NCBI RefSeq assembly: GCF_002843305.1
Contig: NZ_PGSG01000109.1
Location: forward strand, 1-64,000
Source of the DNA: Streptomyces barkulensis
GTDB taxonomy: Bacteria > Actinomycetota > Actinomycetes > Streptomycetales > Streptomycetaceae
Direction: 5' to 3'
DNA: 64,000 nucleotides
The translations under genes were made by a program, and so were the position numbers. The notes beneath the pieces are model-generated. The model searched no databases and was not told the DNA's origin. It saw only the letters and a program-made list of their open reading frames with translations. Position 1 is the stretch's first letter. Every line of letters starts with the position of its first letter. Below, one piece after another: positions 50,373 to 58,872 of this stretch.

Positions 50373-50978
50373 TCAGCGGGCCATGATCAGGCTCATCGCC
50401 TCGGCGCGGGTGGCGGAGTCACGGAGCTGGCCGCGGACCGCCGAGGTGATGGTCTTGGCCCCGGGCTTGCGGACGCCGCGGACCGTCATGCACATGTGCT
50501 CGCACTCGATGACGACGATCACCCCGCGCGCCTCCAGGATCTCCATCAGGGAGTCGGCGACCTGTGTCGTCAGACGCTCCTGGACCTGGGGGCGGCGGGC
50601 GAAGACCTCCACCAGCCTGGCGAGCTTCGACAGGCCGGTGATCTTGCCGGAGTCGGCCGGGATGTAGCCGACGTGCGCCACTCCGTGGAAGGGCAGCAGG
50701 TGGTGCTCGCAGGAGGACAGCAGCTCGATGTCCTTCACCAGCACCATCTCGTCGTGACCGAGGTCGAAGGTGGTGGTCAGCACGTCCTCCGGCCGCTGCC
50801 GCAGACCCGCGAATATCTCCCGGTACGCCCGGGCCACCCGGGCCGGGGTCTCCCGCAGGCCCTCGCGGTCGGGGTCCTCGCCGACCGCGATGAGCAGCTC
50901 CCGTATGGCGTTCTCGGCACGCTTCTCGTCGAACTCTCCGACGGAGCCCTCGCCCTCCAGCGTCACCGGGTCGATCAT
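50373..50978 (-). CDS. folE: GTP cyclohydrolase I
   Basis: First step of folate synthesis from GTP. 201 residues. Zinc and active-site motifs: EHHLLPFHGVAHVGYIP (Cys in LSSCEHHLLPF), KITGLSKLARLVEVFARRPQVQERLT, and the second cysteine in ECEHMCM. ATG 50978 (MIDPVTLEGEG) follows AGAGGA; upstream in-frame ATG codons lie inside the strong hairpin region, so are rejected. The leader includes the 51011-51047 hairpin ending 33 bases before the start codon. Confidence 0.95.
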   Translation of the reverse strand: MIDPVTLEGEGSVGEFDEKRAENAIRELLIAVGEDPDREGLRETPARVARAYREIFAGLRQRPEDVLTTTFDLGHDEMVLVKDIELLSSCEHHLLPFHGVAHVGYIPADSGKITGLSKLARLVEVFARRPQVQERLTTQVADSLMEILEARGVIVVIECEHMCMTVRGVRKPGAKTITSAVRGQLRDSATRAEAMSLIMAR

Positions 50979-51010
50979 GTGGTCCTCTTTCTCGATTGCG
51001 GCGGCGAAAA

Positions 51011-51047
51011 GCCGCGCCCCTCCGGTAGTCAACCGGAGGGGCGCGGC
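51011..51047 (-). terminator. Hairpin in the ftsH-folE spacer (terminator or attenuator)
   Basis: A perfect 16-bp stem (51011-51026 with 51032-51047) with loop AGTCA. Only 33 bases lie between it and the folE start codon, too little for a separate promoter plus leader, so either it is in the folE leader or the folE promoter overlaps it. Confidence 0.6.
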
Positions 51048-51062
51048 GGGCATTCCTCGGGG

Positions 51063-51098
51063 TTCCCCACCGCCGGCCCGGGGGCCGGCGGTGGGGAA
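51063..51098 (-). terminator. Terminator downstream of ftsH
   Basis: A perfect 16-bp stem (51063-51078 with 51083-51098) with a four-base loop, beginning eight bases past the ftsH stop. Confidence 0.7.
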
Positions 51099-51105
51099 GC
51101 CCAGG

Positions 51106-53148
51106 TCAGCTCTCCGGCCGGGGCTCGTCGGACGGCAGGCGGGTCTCCTTGGAGAGCGCGGTGTCCGTCGGGCCGATCTCCTTGCCCTTCTCCTGGCCGG
51201 GCTGCGTGCCGTTGGTCAGGGCCAGCTCCTTGGGGGTGGAGACCGGCGGGCGGGTGGAGGGCATCCGGCGCGCGGAGCCCGTCCAGGCCGGACGCGGCGG
51301 GCGCTTGACGATCGGCCGGAAGATCTCGGCGATCTCCTCCTTGCCCAGGGTCTCCTTATCCAGGAGGGCCAGCACCAGGTTGTCCAGGACGTCCCGGTTC
51401 TCGACGAGGATCTCCCACGCCTCGTTGTGGGCGGTCTCGATCAGCTTCTTGACCTCCTCGTCCACCAGCCCGGCGACCTCCTCGGAGTAGTCGCGCTGGT
51501 GGCCCATCTCCTTGCCCAGGAAGGGCTCGGAGTTGTCGGAGCCGAACTTGATCGCGCCCAGCCGCTCGGTCATGCCGTACTGCGTGACCATGGCGCGGGC
51601 CGTGGCGGTCGCCTTCTCGATGTCGTTGGCGGCGCCGGTGGTCGGGTCGTGGAAGACCAGTTCCTCGGCCGCGCGCCCGCCCAGCATGTACGCGAGCTGG
51701 TCGAGCATCTCGTTGCGCGTCGTGGAGTACTTGTCCTCGTCGGGCAGGACCATCGTGTAGCCCAGCGCCCGGCCGCGGGAGAGGATGGTGATCTTGTGGA
51801 CGGGGTCGGAGTTCGGTGAGGCCGCCGCGACCAGGGCGTGGCCGCCCTCGTGGTACGCGGTGATCTTCTTCTCCTTGTCGCTCATGATCCGGGTCCGCTT
51901 CTGCGGTCCGGCCACGACACGGTCGATCGCCTCGTCCAGGAAGTGGTTGTCGATCAGCTTCTTGTCGCTGCGCGCGGTGAGCAGCGCGGCCTCGTTGAGC
52001 ACGTTGGACAGGTCCGCACCGGTGAAGCCGGGTGTGCGGCGGGCGACCGCGGACAGGTCCACGTCGGGCTCCATCGGCTTGCCCTTGGCGTGCACCTTGA
52101 GGATCTCCAGACGGCCCTGCATATCGGGGCGGTCCACGGCGATCTGCCGGTCGAAACGGCCCGGGCGCAGCAGCGCCGGGTCGAGGATGTCCGGGCGGTT
52201 GGTGGCGGCGATCAGGATGACGCCGCCCTTGACGTCGAAGCCGTCCATCTCGACCAGCAGCTGGTTCAGCGTCTGCTCGCGCTCGTCGTGGCCGCCGCCC
52301 ATGCCGGCGCCGCGGTGGCGGCCGACGGCGTCGATCTCGTCGACGAAGACGATCGCCGGGGCGTTCGCCTTGGCCTGCTCGAACAGGTCGCGCACACGCG
52401 AGGCGCCGACACCGACGAACATCTCGACGAAGTCGGAGCCGGAGATCGAGTAGAACGGGACGCCCGCCTCGCCCGCGACGGCGCGCGCGAGCAGCGTCTT
52501 GCCGGTGCCGGGCGGGCCGTAGAGCAGCACGCCCTTGGGGATCTTCGCGCCGACGGCCTGGAACTTGGCGGGCTCCTGGAGGAACTCCTTGATCTCGTGG
52601 AGCTCCTCGACCGCCTCGTCCGAGCCGGCGACGTCCGAGAAGGTCGTCTTGGGGGTGTCCTTGGTGATCAGCTTCGCCTTGGACTTCCCGAAGTTCATCA
52701 CCCGGGAGCCGCCGCCCTGCATCTGGTTCATCAGGAACAGGAAGACGATCACGATCAGTACGAACGGCAGCAGCGAGAGCAGCATCCCGAGGAACGGGTT
52801 CTGCTTCTGCGGCGAGACGGTGTAACCGTCCTTGATCTGCCCGTCCTGGTACTTGGACTGCAACTGCTTGGCCAGATCGACGCCCTGGTCGTCGATGTAG
52901 CTGGCCTTGATCTTGTCGCTGCCCTCGATCTTCGTGCCCTCGGTGAGCTCGACCTTGACGGTCTGCTCGTCGCCGGTCGTCAGCTCGGCGGACCTGACCT
53001 TGTTCTCGTTGATCGCCTGCACGACCTGGCCGGTGTCCACCGTCTTGTAGCCGCCGGACGAGCCGACGACGTTCATCAACACGACCACGGCGAGGGCGGC
53101 CAGCACGATCCACATGACGGGACCACGGAAGTAGCGCTTCACGTCCAT
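51106..53148 (-). CDS. ftsH: ATP-dependent zinc metalloprotease FtsH
   Basis: Membrane AAA protease, 680 residues. Two membrane helices (about 11-30 and 120-143) flank a periplasmic domain; the AAA module has Walker A GPPGTGKTLLARA (about 216), VFVDEID, and SRH motif GRFDRQI; the protease zinc site is HEGGH (about 432) with Glu/Asp third ligand further on. C-terminal extension of about 60 residues is Pro/Ser/Thr-rich, absent in E. coli FtsH. The ATG at 53148 (MDVKRYFRG) is the likely start, with an in-frame GTG six bases upstream; no strong ribosome site is visible. Upstream 290 bp to hpt contains its promoter. Confidence 0.95.
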   Translation of the reverse strand: MDVKRYFRGPVMWIVLAALAVVVLMNVVGSSGGYKTVDTGQVVQAINENKVRSAELTTGDEQTVKVELTEGTKIEGSDKIKASYIDDQGVDLAKQLQSKYQDGQIKDGYTVSPQKQNPFLGMLLSLLPFVLIVIVFLFLMNQMQGGGSRVMNFGKSKAKLITKDTPKTTFSDVAGSDEAVEELHEIKEFLQEPAKFQAVGAKIPKGVLLYGPPGTGKTLLARAVAGEAGVPFYSISGSDFVEMFVGVGASRVRDLFEQAKANAPAIVFVDEIDAVGRHRGAGMGGGHDEREQTLNQLLVEMDGFDVKGGVILIAATNRPDILDPALLRPGRFDRQIAVDRPDMQGRLEILKVHAKGKPMEPDVDLSAVARRTPGFTGADLSNVLNEAALLTARSDKKLIDNHFLDEAIDRVVAGPQKRTRIMSDKEKKITAYHEGGHALVAAASPNSDPVHKITILSRGRALGYTMVLPDEDKYSTTRNEMLDQLAYMLGGRAAEELVFHDPTTGAANDIEKATATARAMVTQYGMTERLGAIKFGSDNSEPFLGKEMGHQRDYSEEVAGLVDEEVKKLIETAHNEAWEILVENRDVLDNLVLALLDKETLGKEEIAEIFRPIVKRPPRPAWTGSARRMPSTRPPVSTPKELALTNGTQPGQEKGKEIGPTDTALSKETRLPSDEPRPES

Positions 53149-53438
53149 CCACACGGGGCGGCGCGCGCCCCGTCCCTCCTGCCACAGTGAGGCACCGCGA
53201 CCTCGGGTGAGATCGCCTGTGCGTACGGTGTTTTACTCCGGCGTGTTACTCCGGCTTGCTCGGCCTACGAACGGATTGCCCCAACGGACCGACCTTCGGA
53301 CGGTACCCCAGGATCACAGCCCGAAGCACTGCCGAGGCGGGCGCCGCCGGCGGACGGTGAACATCCCCGTCCGCCCGTTCCAACGCCGGGGGACCCCCCG
53401 AACGTTCCCGGGCGGCGCCCCGGACCCGCCAGGGCCCG

Positions 53439-53993
53439 TCAGCCTCCGTAGACGTGCGGCGCCAGCGTCCCCACGAACGGCAGGTTGCGGTACTTCTCCG
53501 CGTAGTCCAGCCCGTAGCCGACGACGAACTCGCTGGGGATGTCGAAGCCGACCCACTTCACGTCGATCGCCACCTTCGCCGCGTCCGGCTTGCGCAGCAG
53601 GGTGCAGACGTTCAGCGAGGCGGGCTCGCGCGAGCCGAGGTTCGACAGCAGCCAGGACAGTGTCAGGCCGGAGTCGATGATGTCCTCGACGATCAGGACG
53701 TGCCGCCCCTTGATGTCGGTGTCCAGGTCCTTGAGGATCCGGACCACGCCGGAGGACTGGGTGCCCGCGCCGTAGGACGACACCGCCATCCAGTCCATGG
53801 TGACCGGCGAGGACAGGGCCCGGGCGAGGTCCGCCATGACCATCACCGCGCCCTTGAGGACCCCGACCAGGAGCAGGTCCTCGCCCTCGTACTCCGCGTC
53901 GATCGCCTCCGCCAGCTCGGCCAGCTTCGCGTCGATCTCTTCCTTGGTGATGAGCACCGACTTGAGGTCGGCGCCCATGTCCTTGTCGTCCAC
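53439..53993 (-). CDS. hpt: Hypoxanthine phosphoribosyltransferase
   Basis: Purine salvage enzyme, 184 residues. PRPP-binding motif VEDIIDSGLTLSWLL (about 103-117), LLVGVLKGAVMVMADLARAL at the pyrophosphate loop, and the flexible loop MAVSSYGAGTQSSG. The GTG at 53993 is used; an ATG 15 bases downstream is another possibility. Sits directly downstream of tilS with a 21-bp gap, a neighbour pair conserved with ftsH in many bacteria. Confidence 0.94.
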   Translation of the reverse strand: MDDKDMGADLKSVLITKEEIDAKLAELAEAIDAEYEGEDLLLVGVLKGAVMVMADLARALSSPVTMDWMAVSSYGAGTQSSGVVRILKDLDTDIKGRHVLIVEDIIDSGLTLSWLLSNLGSREPASLNVCTLLRKPDAAKVAIDVKWVGFDIPSEFVVGYGLDYAEKYRNLPFVGTLAPHVYGG

Positions 53994-54014
53994 CCTGCTG
54001 CTCTCGGTCGGGGA

Positions 54015-55190
54015 TCACACTTGCCGGATGACCAGTGTGCCACCCTGCCTCCGGGCGGCCACCCGGCCGGGCAGGCTGATGGCCCGCTGGCCGTGCCATT
54101 CGGTGACCAGCCGGTCCACCTCCTCGATGTGGCGGGCGAACAGCGAGCCCGCCGGGGAACCGGCCGCGACCGCCACGCGGCGCAGCACACGCCGGCGGAC
54201 GGCGGGCGGCAGGGCGCCGAGCCGGGCGACGTCGAGGGCGGCTCCGGGCCCCTCTGTGAGATCCGCGACATTCGCGGCATCACCGGACCCGCCGGACCTG
54301 CCGGACCCATCGGACCCGCCGGACCCATCGGACCCGCCGGGCCCGTCCGCCCCGTCCGCCCGGGACGGCGAAAGCTCCGTGCGGACCTCCCGCTCGGCGT
54401 CGCGGGCCCATGCGTCGAGGGCGTCGGCGTCGTCCCGGGAGAGCTGCGCGGTGCGGGCCAGGGCCTCGACCACGCCCTTGCCGAGCGCCTTCTCCAGGGC
54501 GGGCAGCGCGTCGTGGCGCACCCGGGAGCGGGTGAACGCGGGATCGGCGTTGTGCGGGTCGTCCCAGACCGGCAGCGACTGCACCATGCACGCCTTGCGG
54601 GTGGTCTGCCGGTCCACGGCGAGGAACGGCCGCAGATAGCGGTGGCGGACGCCCCGGCGCCCGGCCGGCGAGCCGGACACGGCGGCCATTCCGGACAGCG
54701 AGCGGGTACCGGAGCCCCGGGCCAGGCCGAGCAGCACCGTCTCGGCCTGGTCGTCGCGGGTGTGTCCGAGGAGGACCGCGGCGGCGCCGAGGCGGTCGGC
54801 GGCCTCGTCGAGGGCGGTGTAGCGGGCGGTGCGGGCGGCGGCCTCGGGGCCGCCGTCGCGGCCGACGGCCACGGTGAGGGCCTCGGCCGGTTCGAGGGAG
54901 AGCTCGGCGAGGCGGCCGACGACCTCCCGGGCCCGGTCGCCGGAGCCGGGCTGCAGGCCGTGGTCGACGGTGAGGCCCCCGGCCCGCAGGCCGAGGCGGG
55001 GGGCTTCGAAGGCGAGGGCGGAGGCGAGCGCCATCGAGTCGGCGCCGCCGGAGCAGGCGACGAGCACGAGTGGAGGGCGCCGGTGCGGGGCGGAGGAGCC
55101 GACGGGAGCGCCGGGGGCGTCCTGGAGTACGTCACGGAGTGTGCGGCGAACCGCCAGGCGTATCGCGGCGACCGCGGGGTGGGGACCCAT
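54015..55190 (-). CDS. tilS: tRNA(Ile)-lysidine synthetase
   Basis: Modifies the C34 of the CAU anticodon tRNA-Ile so it reads AUA. 391 residues. N-terminal PP-loop ATPase with SGGADSMALASAL (S47-GGADS), GGLTVDHGLQPGS, LGHTRDDQAETVLLGLARGSG, and RPFLAVDRQTTR; a C-terminal domain follows with RSRVRHDALPALEKAL. Residues about 280-305 are a Gly/Ser/Asp repeat encoded by tandem GGACCCATC/GGACCCGCC units (54303-54340). Essential gene in bacteria. Confidence 0.93.
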   Translation of the reverse strand: MGPHPAVAAIRLAVRRTLRDVLQDAPGAPVGSSAPHRRPPLVLVACSGGADSMALASALAFEAPRLGLRAGGLTVDHGLQPGSGDRAREVVGRLAELSLEPAEALTVAVGRDGGPEAAARTARYTALDEAADRLGAAAVLLGHTRDDQAETVLLGLARGSGTRSLSGMAAVSGSPAGRRGVRHRYLRPFLAVDRQTTRKACMVQSLPVWDDPHNADPAFTRSRVRHDALPALEKALGKGVVEALARTAQLSRDDADALDAWARDAEREVRTELSPSRADGADGPGGSDGSGGSDGSGRSGGSGDAANVADLTEGPGAALDVARLGALPPAVRRRVLRRVAVAAGSPAGSLFARHIEEVDRLVTEWHGQRAISLPGRVAARRQGGTLVIRQV

Positions 55191-55345
55191 GTCCGTTCAC
55201 TTCCTCGGGGAGTCGTGGCCGCGCAGTCGATGACTACGCTGAGTGCGTCGATGGTGACAGAGAAGTGCCGTGTCCCTGAGCATCGCACGCGCGCCCGCCG
55301 CCCACGGTCCCTCGTAAGAGTGATTGTCCCGGCGTTCGGCGGTCA

Positions 55346-56482
55346 TCAGTCCGCTTTGCGGTGCACCCTCGCGATCCACTCCGCCGGCCGGGCGATCTCC
55401 GCCCTGGTGGGCAGCGTGTTGGGGGAGGTCCACACCCGGTTGAAGCCGTCCATCCCGACCTCCTCCACCACCGTCCGCACGAACCGCTCGCCGTCGCGGT
55501 ACTGGCGCAGCTTGGCGTCGAGCCCCAGCAGCCTGCGCAGCGCCTGGTCGAGACGGCCCGCGCCGGCCGCGCGGCGCTTCTGGAACTTCTCCCGGATCTC
55601 GGCGACCGACGGCACCACCTGGGGCCCGACGCCGTCCATCACGTAGTCCGCGTGCCCCTCCAGCAGCGACATCACCGCGGTGATACGGCCGAGGACCTCG
55701 CGCTGGGCCGGGGTCTGCACCAGTTCGACGAGGCTGTGCCCCCCGTCCCGCTCCCCGCCGTCCCCGGGCTCCGGGCGACCGCTGCCGGCCAGCGACTGGA
55801 CGGCCTCGCGCAGCCGCTCCAGCAGCGCGGAGGGCTCTATCTCGGTCTCCCCGAGGAAGGCGTGGATCTCCCCCTCGATGTGGTCGCGCAGCCACGGCAC
55901 GGCGGAGAACTGGGTGCGGTGCGTCTCCTCGTGCAGGCACACCCACAGCCGGAAGTCGTGCGGGTCGACGTCCAGCTCCCGCTCGATGTGCACGATGTTC
56001 GGCGCGACCAGCAGCAGTCGCCCGCCGCCCTCGCCCGGGGCCCCCGGCAGGTCGCGGGTGGGCGGGGCGAAGGTCTCGTACTGGCCCAGGACGCGGGAGG
56101 CCATGAACGACAGCAGCATCCCGACCTCGACGCCGGTCACCTTGCCGCCGACCGCGCCGAGCACCGCGTTGCCGGGGCCGCCGTCGCGCCGCGCCCGCAT
56201 CTTGTCCAGCAGCGGCGACAGCAGCTCGCGGAAACCCGCCACGTTCGCCCGGATCCAGCCGGGCCGGTCCACGACGAGCACGGGTGTGTCCGCGGCGCCG
56301 TCGGGTGTCATCCGTGTGAAGCCGCGCACGTGCTCCTCGGCCGCCGCCGCGTGCCGCCGCAGTTCGGCGACGGCCTCGCGCGCCTCCTCACGGCTCACTT
56401 CGGGCCCGGGCTTCACGAGCCGGGTCGCGGTCGCCACCGCGAGATTCCAGTCGACCATCTCCACACCACCGAGGCTCGTCAT
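55346..56482 (-). CDS. Zincin-like putative metalloprotease (DUF2342 family)
   Basis: 378 residues, conserved in actinobacteria next to tilS/hpt/ftsH. Zinc-binding motif HEETH (His184, Glu185, His188) and a candidate third ligand with EGHADYV later on (about 278-284). The upstream segment DWNLAVATATRLVKPGPEVSREEA and the hydrophobic MLLSFMASRVLGQYE are family features. It is sometimes labelled coenzyme F420 biosynthesis associated, with no proven activity. ATG at 56482 is chosen; an ATG at 56458 is possible. Confidence 0.83.
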   Translation of the reverse strand: MTSLGGVEMVDWNLAVATATRLVKPGPEVSREEAREAVAELRRHAAAAEEHVRGFTRMTPDGAADTPVLVVDRPGWIRANVAGFRELLSPLLDKMRARRDGGPGNAVLGAVGGKVTGVEVGMLLSFMASRVLGQYETFAPPTRDLPGAPGEGGGRLLLVAPNIVHIERELDVDPHDFRLWVCLHEETHRTQFSAVPWLRDHIEGEIHAFLGETEIEPSALLERLREAVQSLAGSGRPEPGDGGERDGGHSLVELVQTPAQREVLGRITAVMSLLEGHADYVMDGVGPQVVPSVAEIREKFQKRRAAGAGRLDQALRRLLGLDAKLRQYRDGERFVRTVVEEVGMDGFNRVWTSPNTLPTRAEIARPAEWIARVHRKAD

Positions 56483-56604
56483 GACTTCACCGTACGTGCC
56501 GGTGCTCCCGAACGGGAGCGGACCGGCGCCCGGGCAGGGTGCCCCGGAGGCGGCCCGTCACGCCCGCCCGGACCGGCCCCGGGCGGAACCGCCGGCCGGC
56601 CCGG

Positions 56605-58107
56605 TCAGCGGCAGCCGCAGTTGGCCAGGGCGGCGGCGAGGCGGTCCAGGGCATCGTGGGCGCCGTAGCGGTCGGTGGTGCCCGACGCCGTGAACGCGAA
56701 GGCCAGGAATCTGCCGTCGGCGTCCACGACCGTGCCCGCCAGGGTGTTGATCCCGGTCAGCGTGCCGGTCTTGGCGCGGACCAGCCCCGCGCCGGTGCGG
56801 GTCGCCTCGTCGTCGTAGCGGCCCCCGAGCGTGCCGCTGAAGCGGGCCACGGGCAGCCCCGTGAGCACGGACCGCAGCTCGGGGCGGGCGGGGTCGGCGG
56901 CGAGGGCCAGCAGCCGGGTCAGCAGGCCGGCGGAGACCCGGCCGGACCGGTCCAGCCCGCTGCCGTCGGCGAAGCGGGCGCCCTTCAGCGGCAGCGTCCG
57001 GCCGTCCCCGGTGAGCTGTGCGAGCTGCGCGCGCACCGCGCGTCCGGCGCCGGCGAAGCTCGCCGGCTCGCCGCGCGCGACGGCGGTCTGCCGGAAGAGG
57101 GCCTCGGCGATGTCGTTGTCGCTGTGCAGCATCATCCGCTCGACCAGCTCCGCCAGCGGCGCGGAGCGGTGGACGGCCAGCTCCTCGGCACCCCGCGGCG
57201 CCTTGCGGGCGCGGCCGGGGTGCTCGGGAAGCTCGACGTCCACGCCGCGCTCGCGCAGGCGGTCGGTGAAGATCCCGGCCGCGTCCCGGACCGGATCGCC
57301 GGAGCGGGGGGCGGGCCCGTGGGTGCTGTCGTCGAGGCGGCCCTCGTTCACCATCAGCGCGACGACCGGCGCGATGTTCTCGTTCGGCCCGATGGGATGG
57401 CGGACGGGCCCGGAGTAGAGCGAGGTGTCGTGGGCCGGCTCGACCCGCTTCACACCGCGCTCCCTCAGCTCCCGGGCGGTGGCGTCGGCCAGCCGCCGCA
57501 GCGCGGCCGGGGTGACCGTGGGGTCGCCGCCGCCGACCAGGAAGACCCGTTCGCCGTCCGGGTCCCACACCACCCGGGTGGGGATGCGGTGGTCCGGTCC
57601 GAGGGCCGACAGCGCGGCGACCGCCGTGGCGATCTTCACGGTGGAGGCGGGCGCGACACCCCGGCCGGCCCTGGCGCCGTACAGCTCCCGCCCGGTGACC
57701 ACGTCCACCACCGAGGCGGTGCGGAGCGTGCCCAGGACCGCGTCCTCCAGCAGCGGCTGGAGGGTGTCGGCGAGTGCGGCGGGCTCGGGGGCGGGCGCCT
57801 CGCCCGGCTCCGGCGCGGCCTTGCCGGCGGCCTCGTCGCCCCGGCCGCCCCGCTCCTCCCGGGTCTTCCCGGCGGGGGCCGCGCCCAGCGCGGTGAGCAC
57901 CTCGGCGGCGCTGGGCGCCGGGGCGGGGCCGCCGGGGAGGCCCGCTCCGGTGTGGTCCGCGCCACTGCCGCGGTCCCAGGAGGCGGCGCGGGCCCGCTCG
58001 GCCGTACGCTGGCCGGAGTCCCAGGGTCCGGCGACGGCCACAGCCGTCAACGCGACCGCGAGTCCGGCGGCGGCGGAACCGGCCGCCACCCGCCATGTGT
58101 CCCGCAC
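56605..58107 (-). CDS. dacB: D-alanyl-D-alanine carboxypeptidase/endopeptidase (PBP4, class C)
   Basis: Penicillin-binding protein of peptidase family S13. About 500 residues. N-terminal membrane anchor or signal (about residues 7-27), Pro/Ala/Glu linker, then the SxxK motif PASTVKI (Ser155, Lys158), SxN motif HSDND, and KTG in AKTGTLTGINT. Acts outside the membrane on peptidoglycan stems. The GTG at 58107 is chosen because homologues as I recall them begin shortly before TWR; an upstream GTG at 58152 is possible. Divergent from ppa; the spacer holds both promoters. Confidence 0.9.
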   Translation of the reverse strand: MRDTWRVAAGSAAAGLAVALTAVAVAGPWDSGQRTAERARAASWDRGSGADHTGAGLPGGPAPAPSAAEVLTALGAAPAGKTREERGGRGDEAAGKAAPEPGEAPAPEPAALADTLQPLLEDAVLGTLRTASVVDVVTGRELYGARAGRGVAPASTVKIATAVAALSALGPDHRIPTRVVWDPDGERVFLVGGGDPTVTPAALRRLADATARELRERGVKRVEPAHDTSLYSGPVRHPIGPNENIAPVVALMVNEGRLDDSTHGPAPRSGDPVRDAAGIFTDRLRERGVDVELPEHPGRARKAPRGAEELAVHRSAPLAELVERMMLHSDNDIAEALFRQTAVARGEPASFAGAGRAVRAQLAQLTGDGRTLPLKGARFADGSGLDRSGRVSAGLLTRLLALAADPARPELRSVLTGLPVARFSGTLGGRYDDEATRTGAGLVRAKTGTLTGINTLAGTVVDADGRFLAFAFTASGTTDRYGAHDALDRLAAALANCGCR

Positions 58108-58229
58108 CTCGGACCAGCCCCTTTCGCGACCACACATCTGCGTGAGGGACACTTAACCACCACATCGCCGCTCTCCGGGGGAAGCCCCCGGGCCACTGAC
58201 GAGTGCTGAAGCATACGGAGGAGTCTCCC

Positions 58230-58727
58230 TTGGAGTTCGACGTCGTCATCGAGATCCCGAAGGGTTCGCGGAACAAGTACGAGGTGGACCACGAGACCGG
58301 TCGCATCCGTCTCGACCGGCACCTGTTCACCTCCACCGTGTACCCGGCCGACTACGGCTTCGTCGACAACACCCTGGGTGAGGACGGAGACCCCCTGGAC
58401 GCGCTGGTGCTGCTGGAGGAGCCGACCTTCCCCGGCTGCATCATCAAGTGCCGGGCGATCGGCATGTTCCGCATGACGGACGAGGCCGGCGGCGACGACA
58501 AGCTGCTGTGCGTGCCCGCGTCCGATCCGCGCATGGAACACCTGCGCGACATCCACCACGTGAGCGAGTTCGACCGGCTGGAGATCCAGCACTTCTTCGA
58601 GGTCTACAAGGACCTGGAGCCCGGCAAGTCGGTCGAGGGCGCGGACTGGGTCGGCCGTGCCGACGCCGAGGCCGAGGTCGAGGCCTCGATCAAGCGCCTG
58701 GAGGCGTCGGGCGGCGGCCACCACTGA
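58230..58727 (+). CDS. ppa: Inorganic pyrophosphatase
   Basis: Hydrolyses PPi to phosphate. 165 residues, normal for family I. Active-site motifs: FDVVIEIPKGSRNKYEVD, YPADYGFVDNTLGEDGDPLDALVLL (the three metal Asp residues), and VKDLEPGKS-like VYKDLEPGKSVEGADWVG. The TTG at 58230 is chosen because GGAGGAG lies six bases upstream; a GTG at 58203 is the more distant alternative. Confidence 0.96.
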   Translation: MEFDVVIEIPKGSRNKYEVDHETGRIRLDRHLFTSTVYPADYGFVDNTLGEDGDPLDALVLLEEPTFPGCIIKCRAIGMFRMTDEAGGDDKLLCVPASDPRMEHLRDIHHVSEFDRLEIQHFFEVYKDLEPGKSVEGADWVGRADAEAEVEASIKRLEASGGGHH

Positions 58728-58771
58728 GCCCGCCGGGTCCGTCCGCCCCGGGCGGGCCCGCCCCGGCTCAC

Positions 58772-58821
58772 CGTGCCCCGGGGCGCACACGGCCTCCGCG
58801 CCGCGTGCGCCCCGGGGCACG
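58772..58821. terminator. Long hairpin after ppa
   Basis: A perfect 17-bp stem (58772-58788 with 58805-58821), 44 bases past the ppa stop. Converging on the ThrE-like gene, it may serve both. Confidence 0.7.
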
Positions 58822-58822
58822 T

Positions 58823-58851
58823 CCCGTTTCCGGGCGTGCCCCGGAAACGGG
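58823..58851. terminator. Second hairpin between ppa and the ThrE-like gene
   Basis: An 11-bp stem (58823-58833 with 58841-58851) just after the first hairpin, probably the terminator for the ThrE-like gene. Confidence 0.6.
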
Positions 58852-58872
58852 GGGCGGGATCGGGAGGCGGGA

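Noticed and set aside
54303..54340. Mobile or CRISPR-like repeat near tilS
   Set aside because: It is short in-frame codon repetition encoding Gly-Ser-Asp within tilS.
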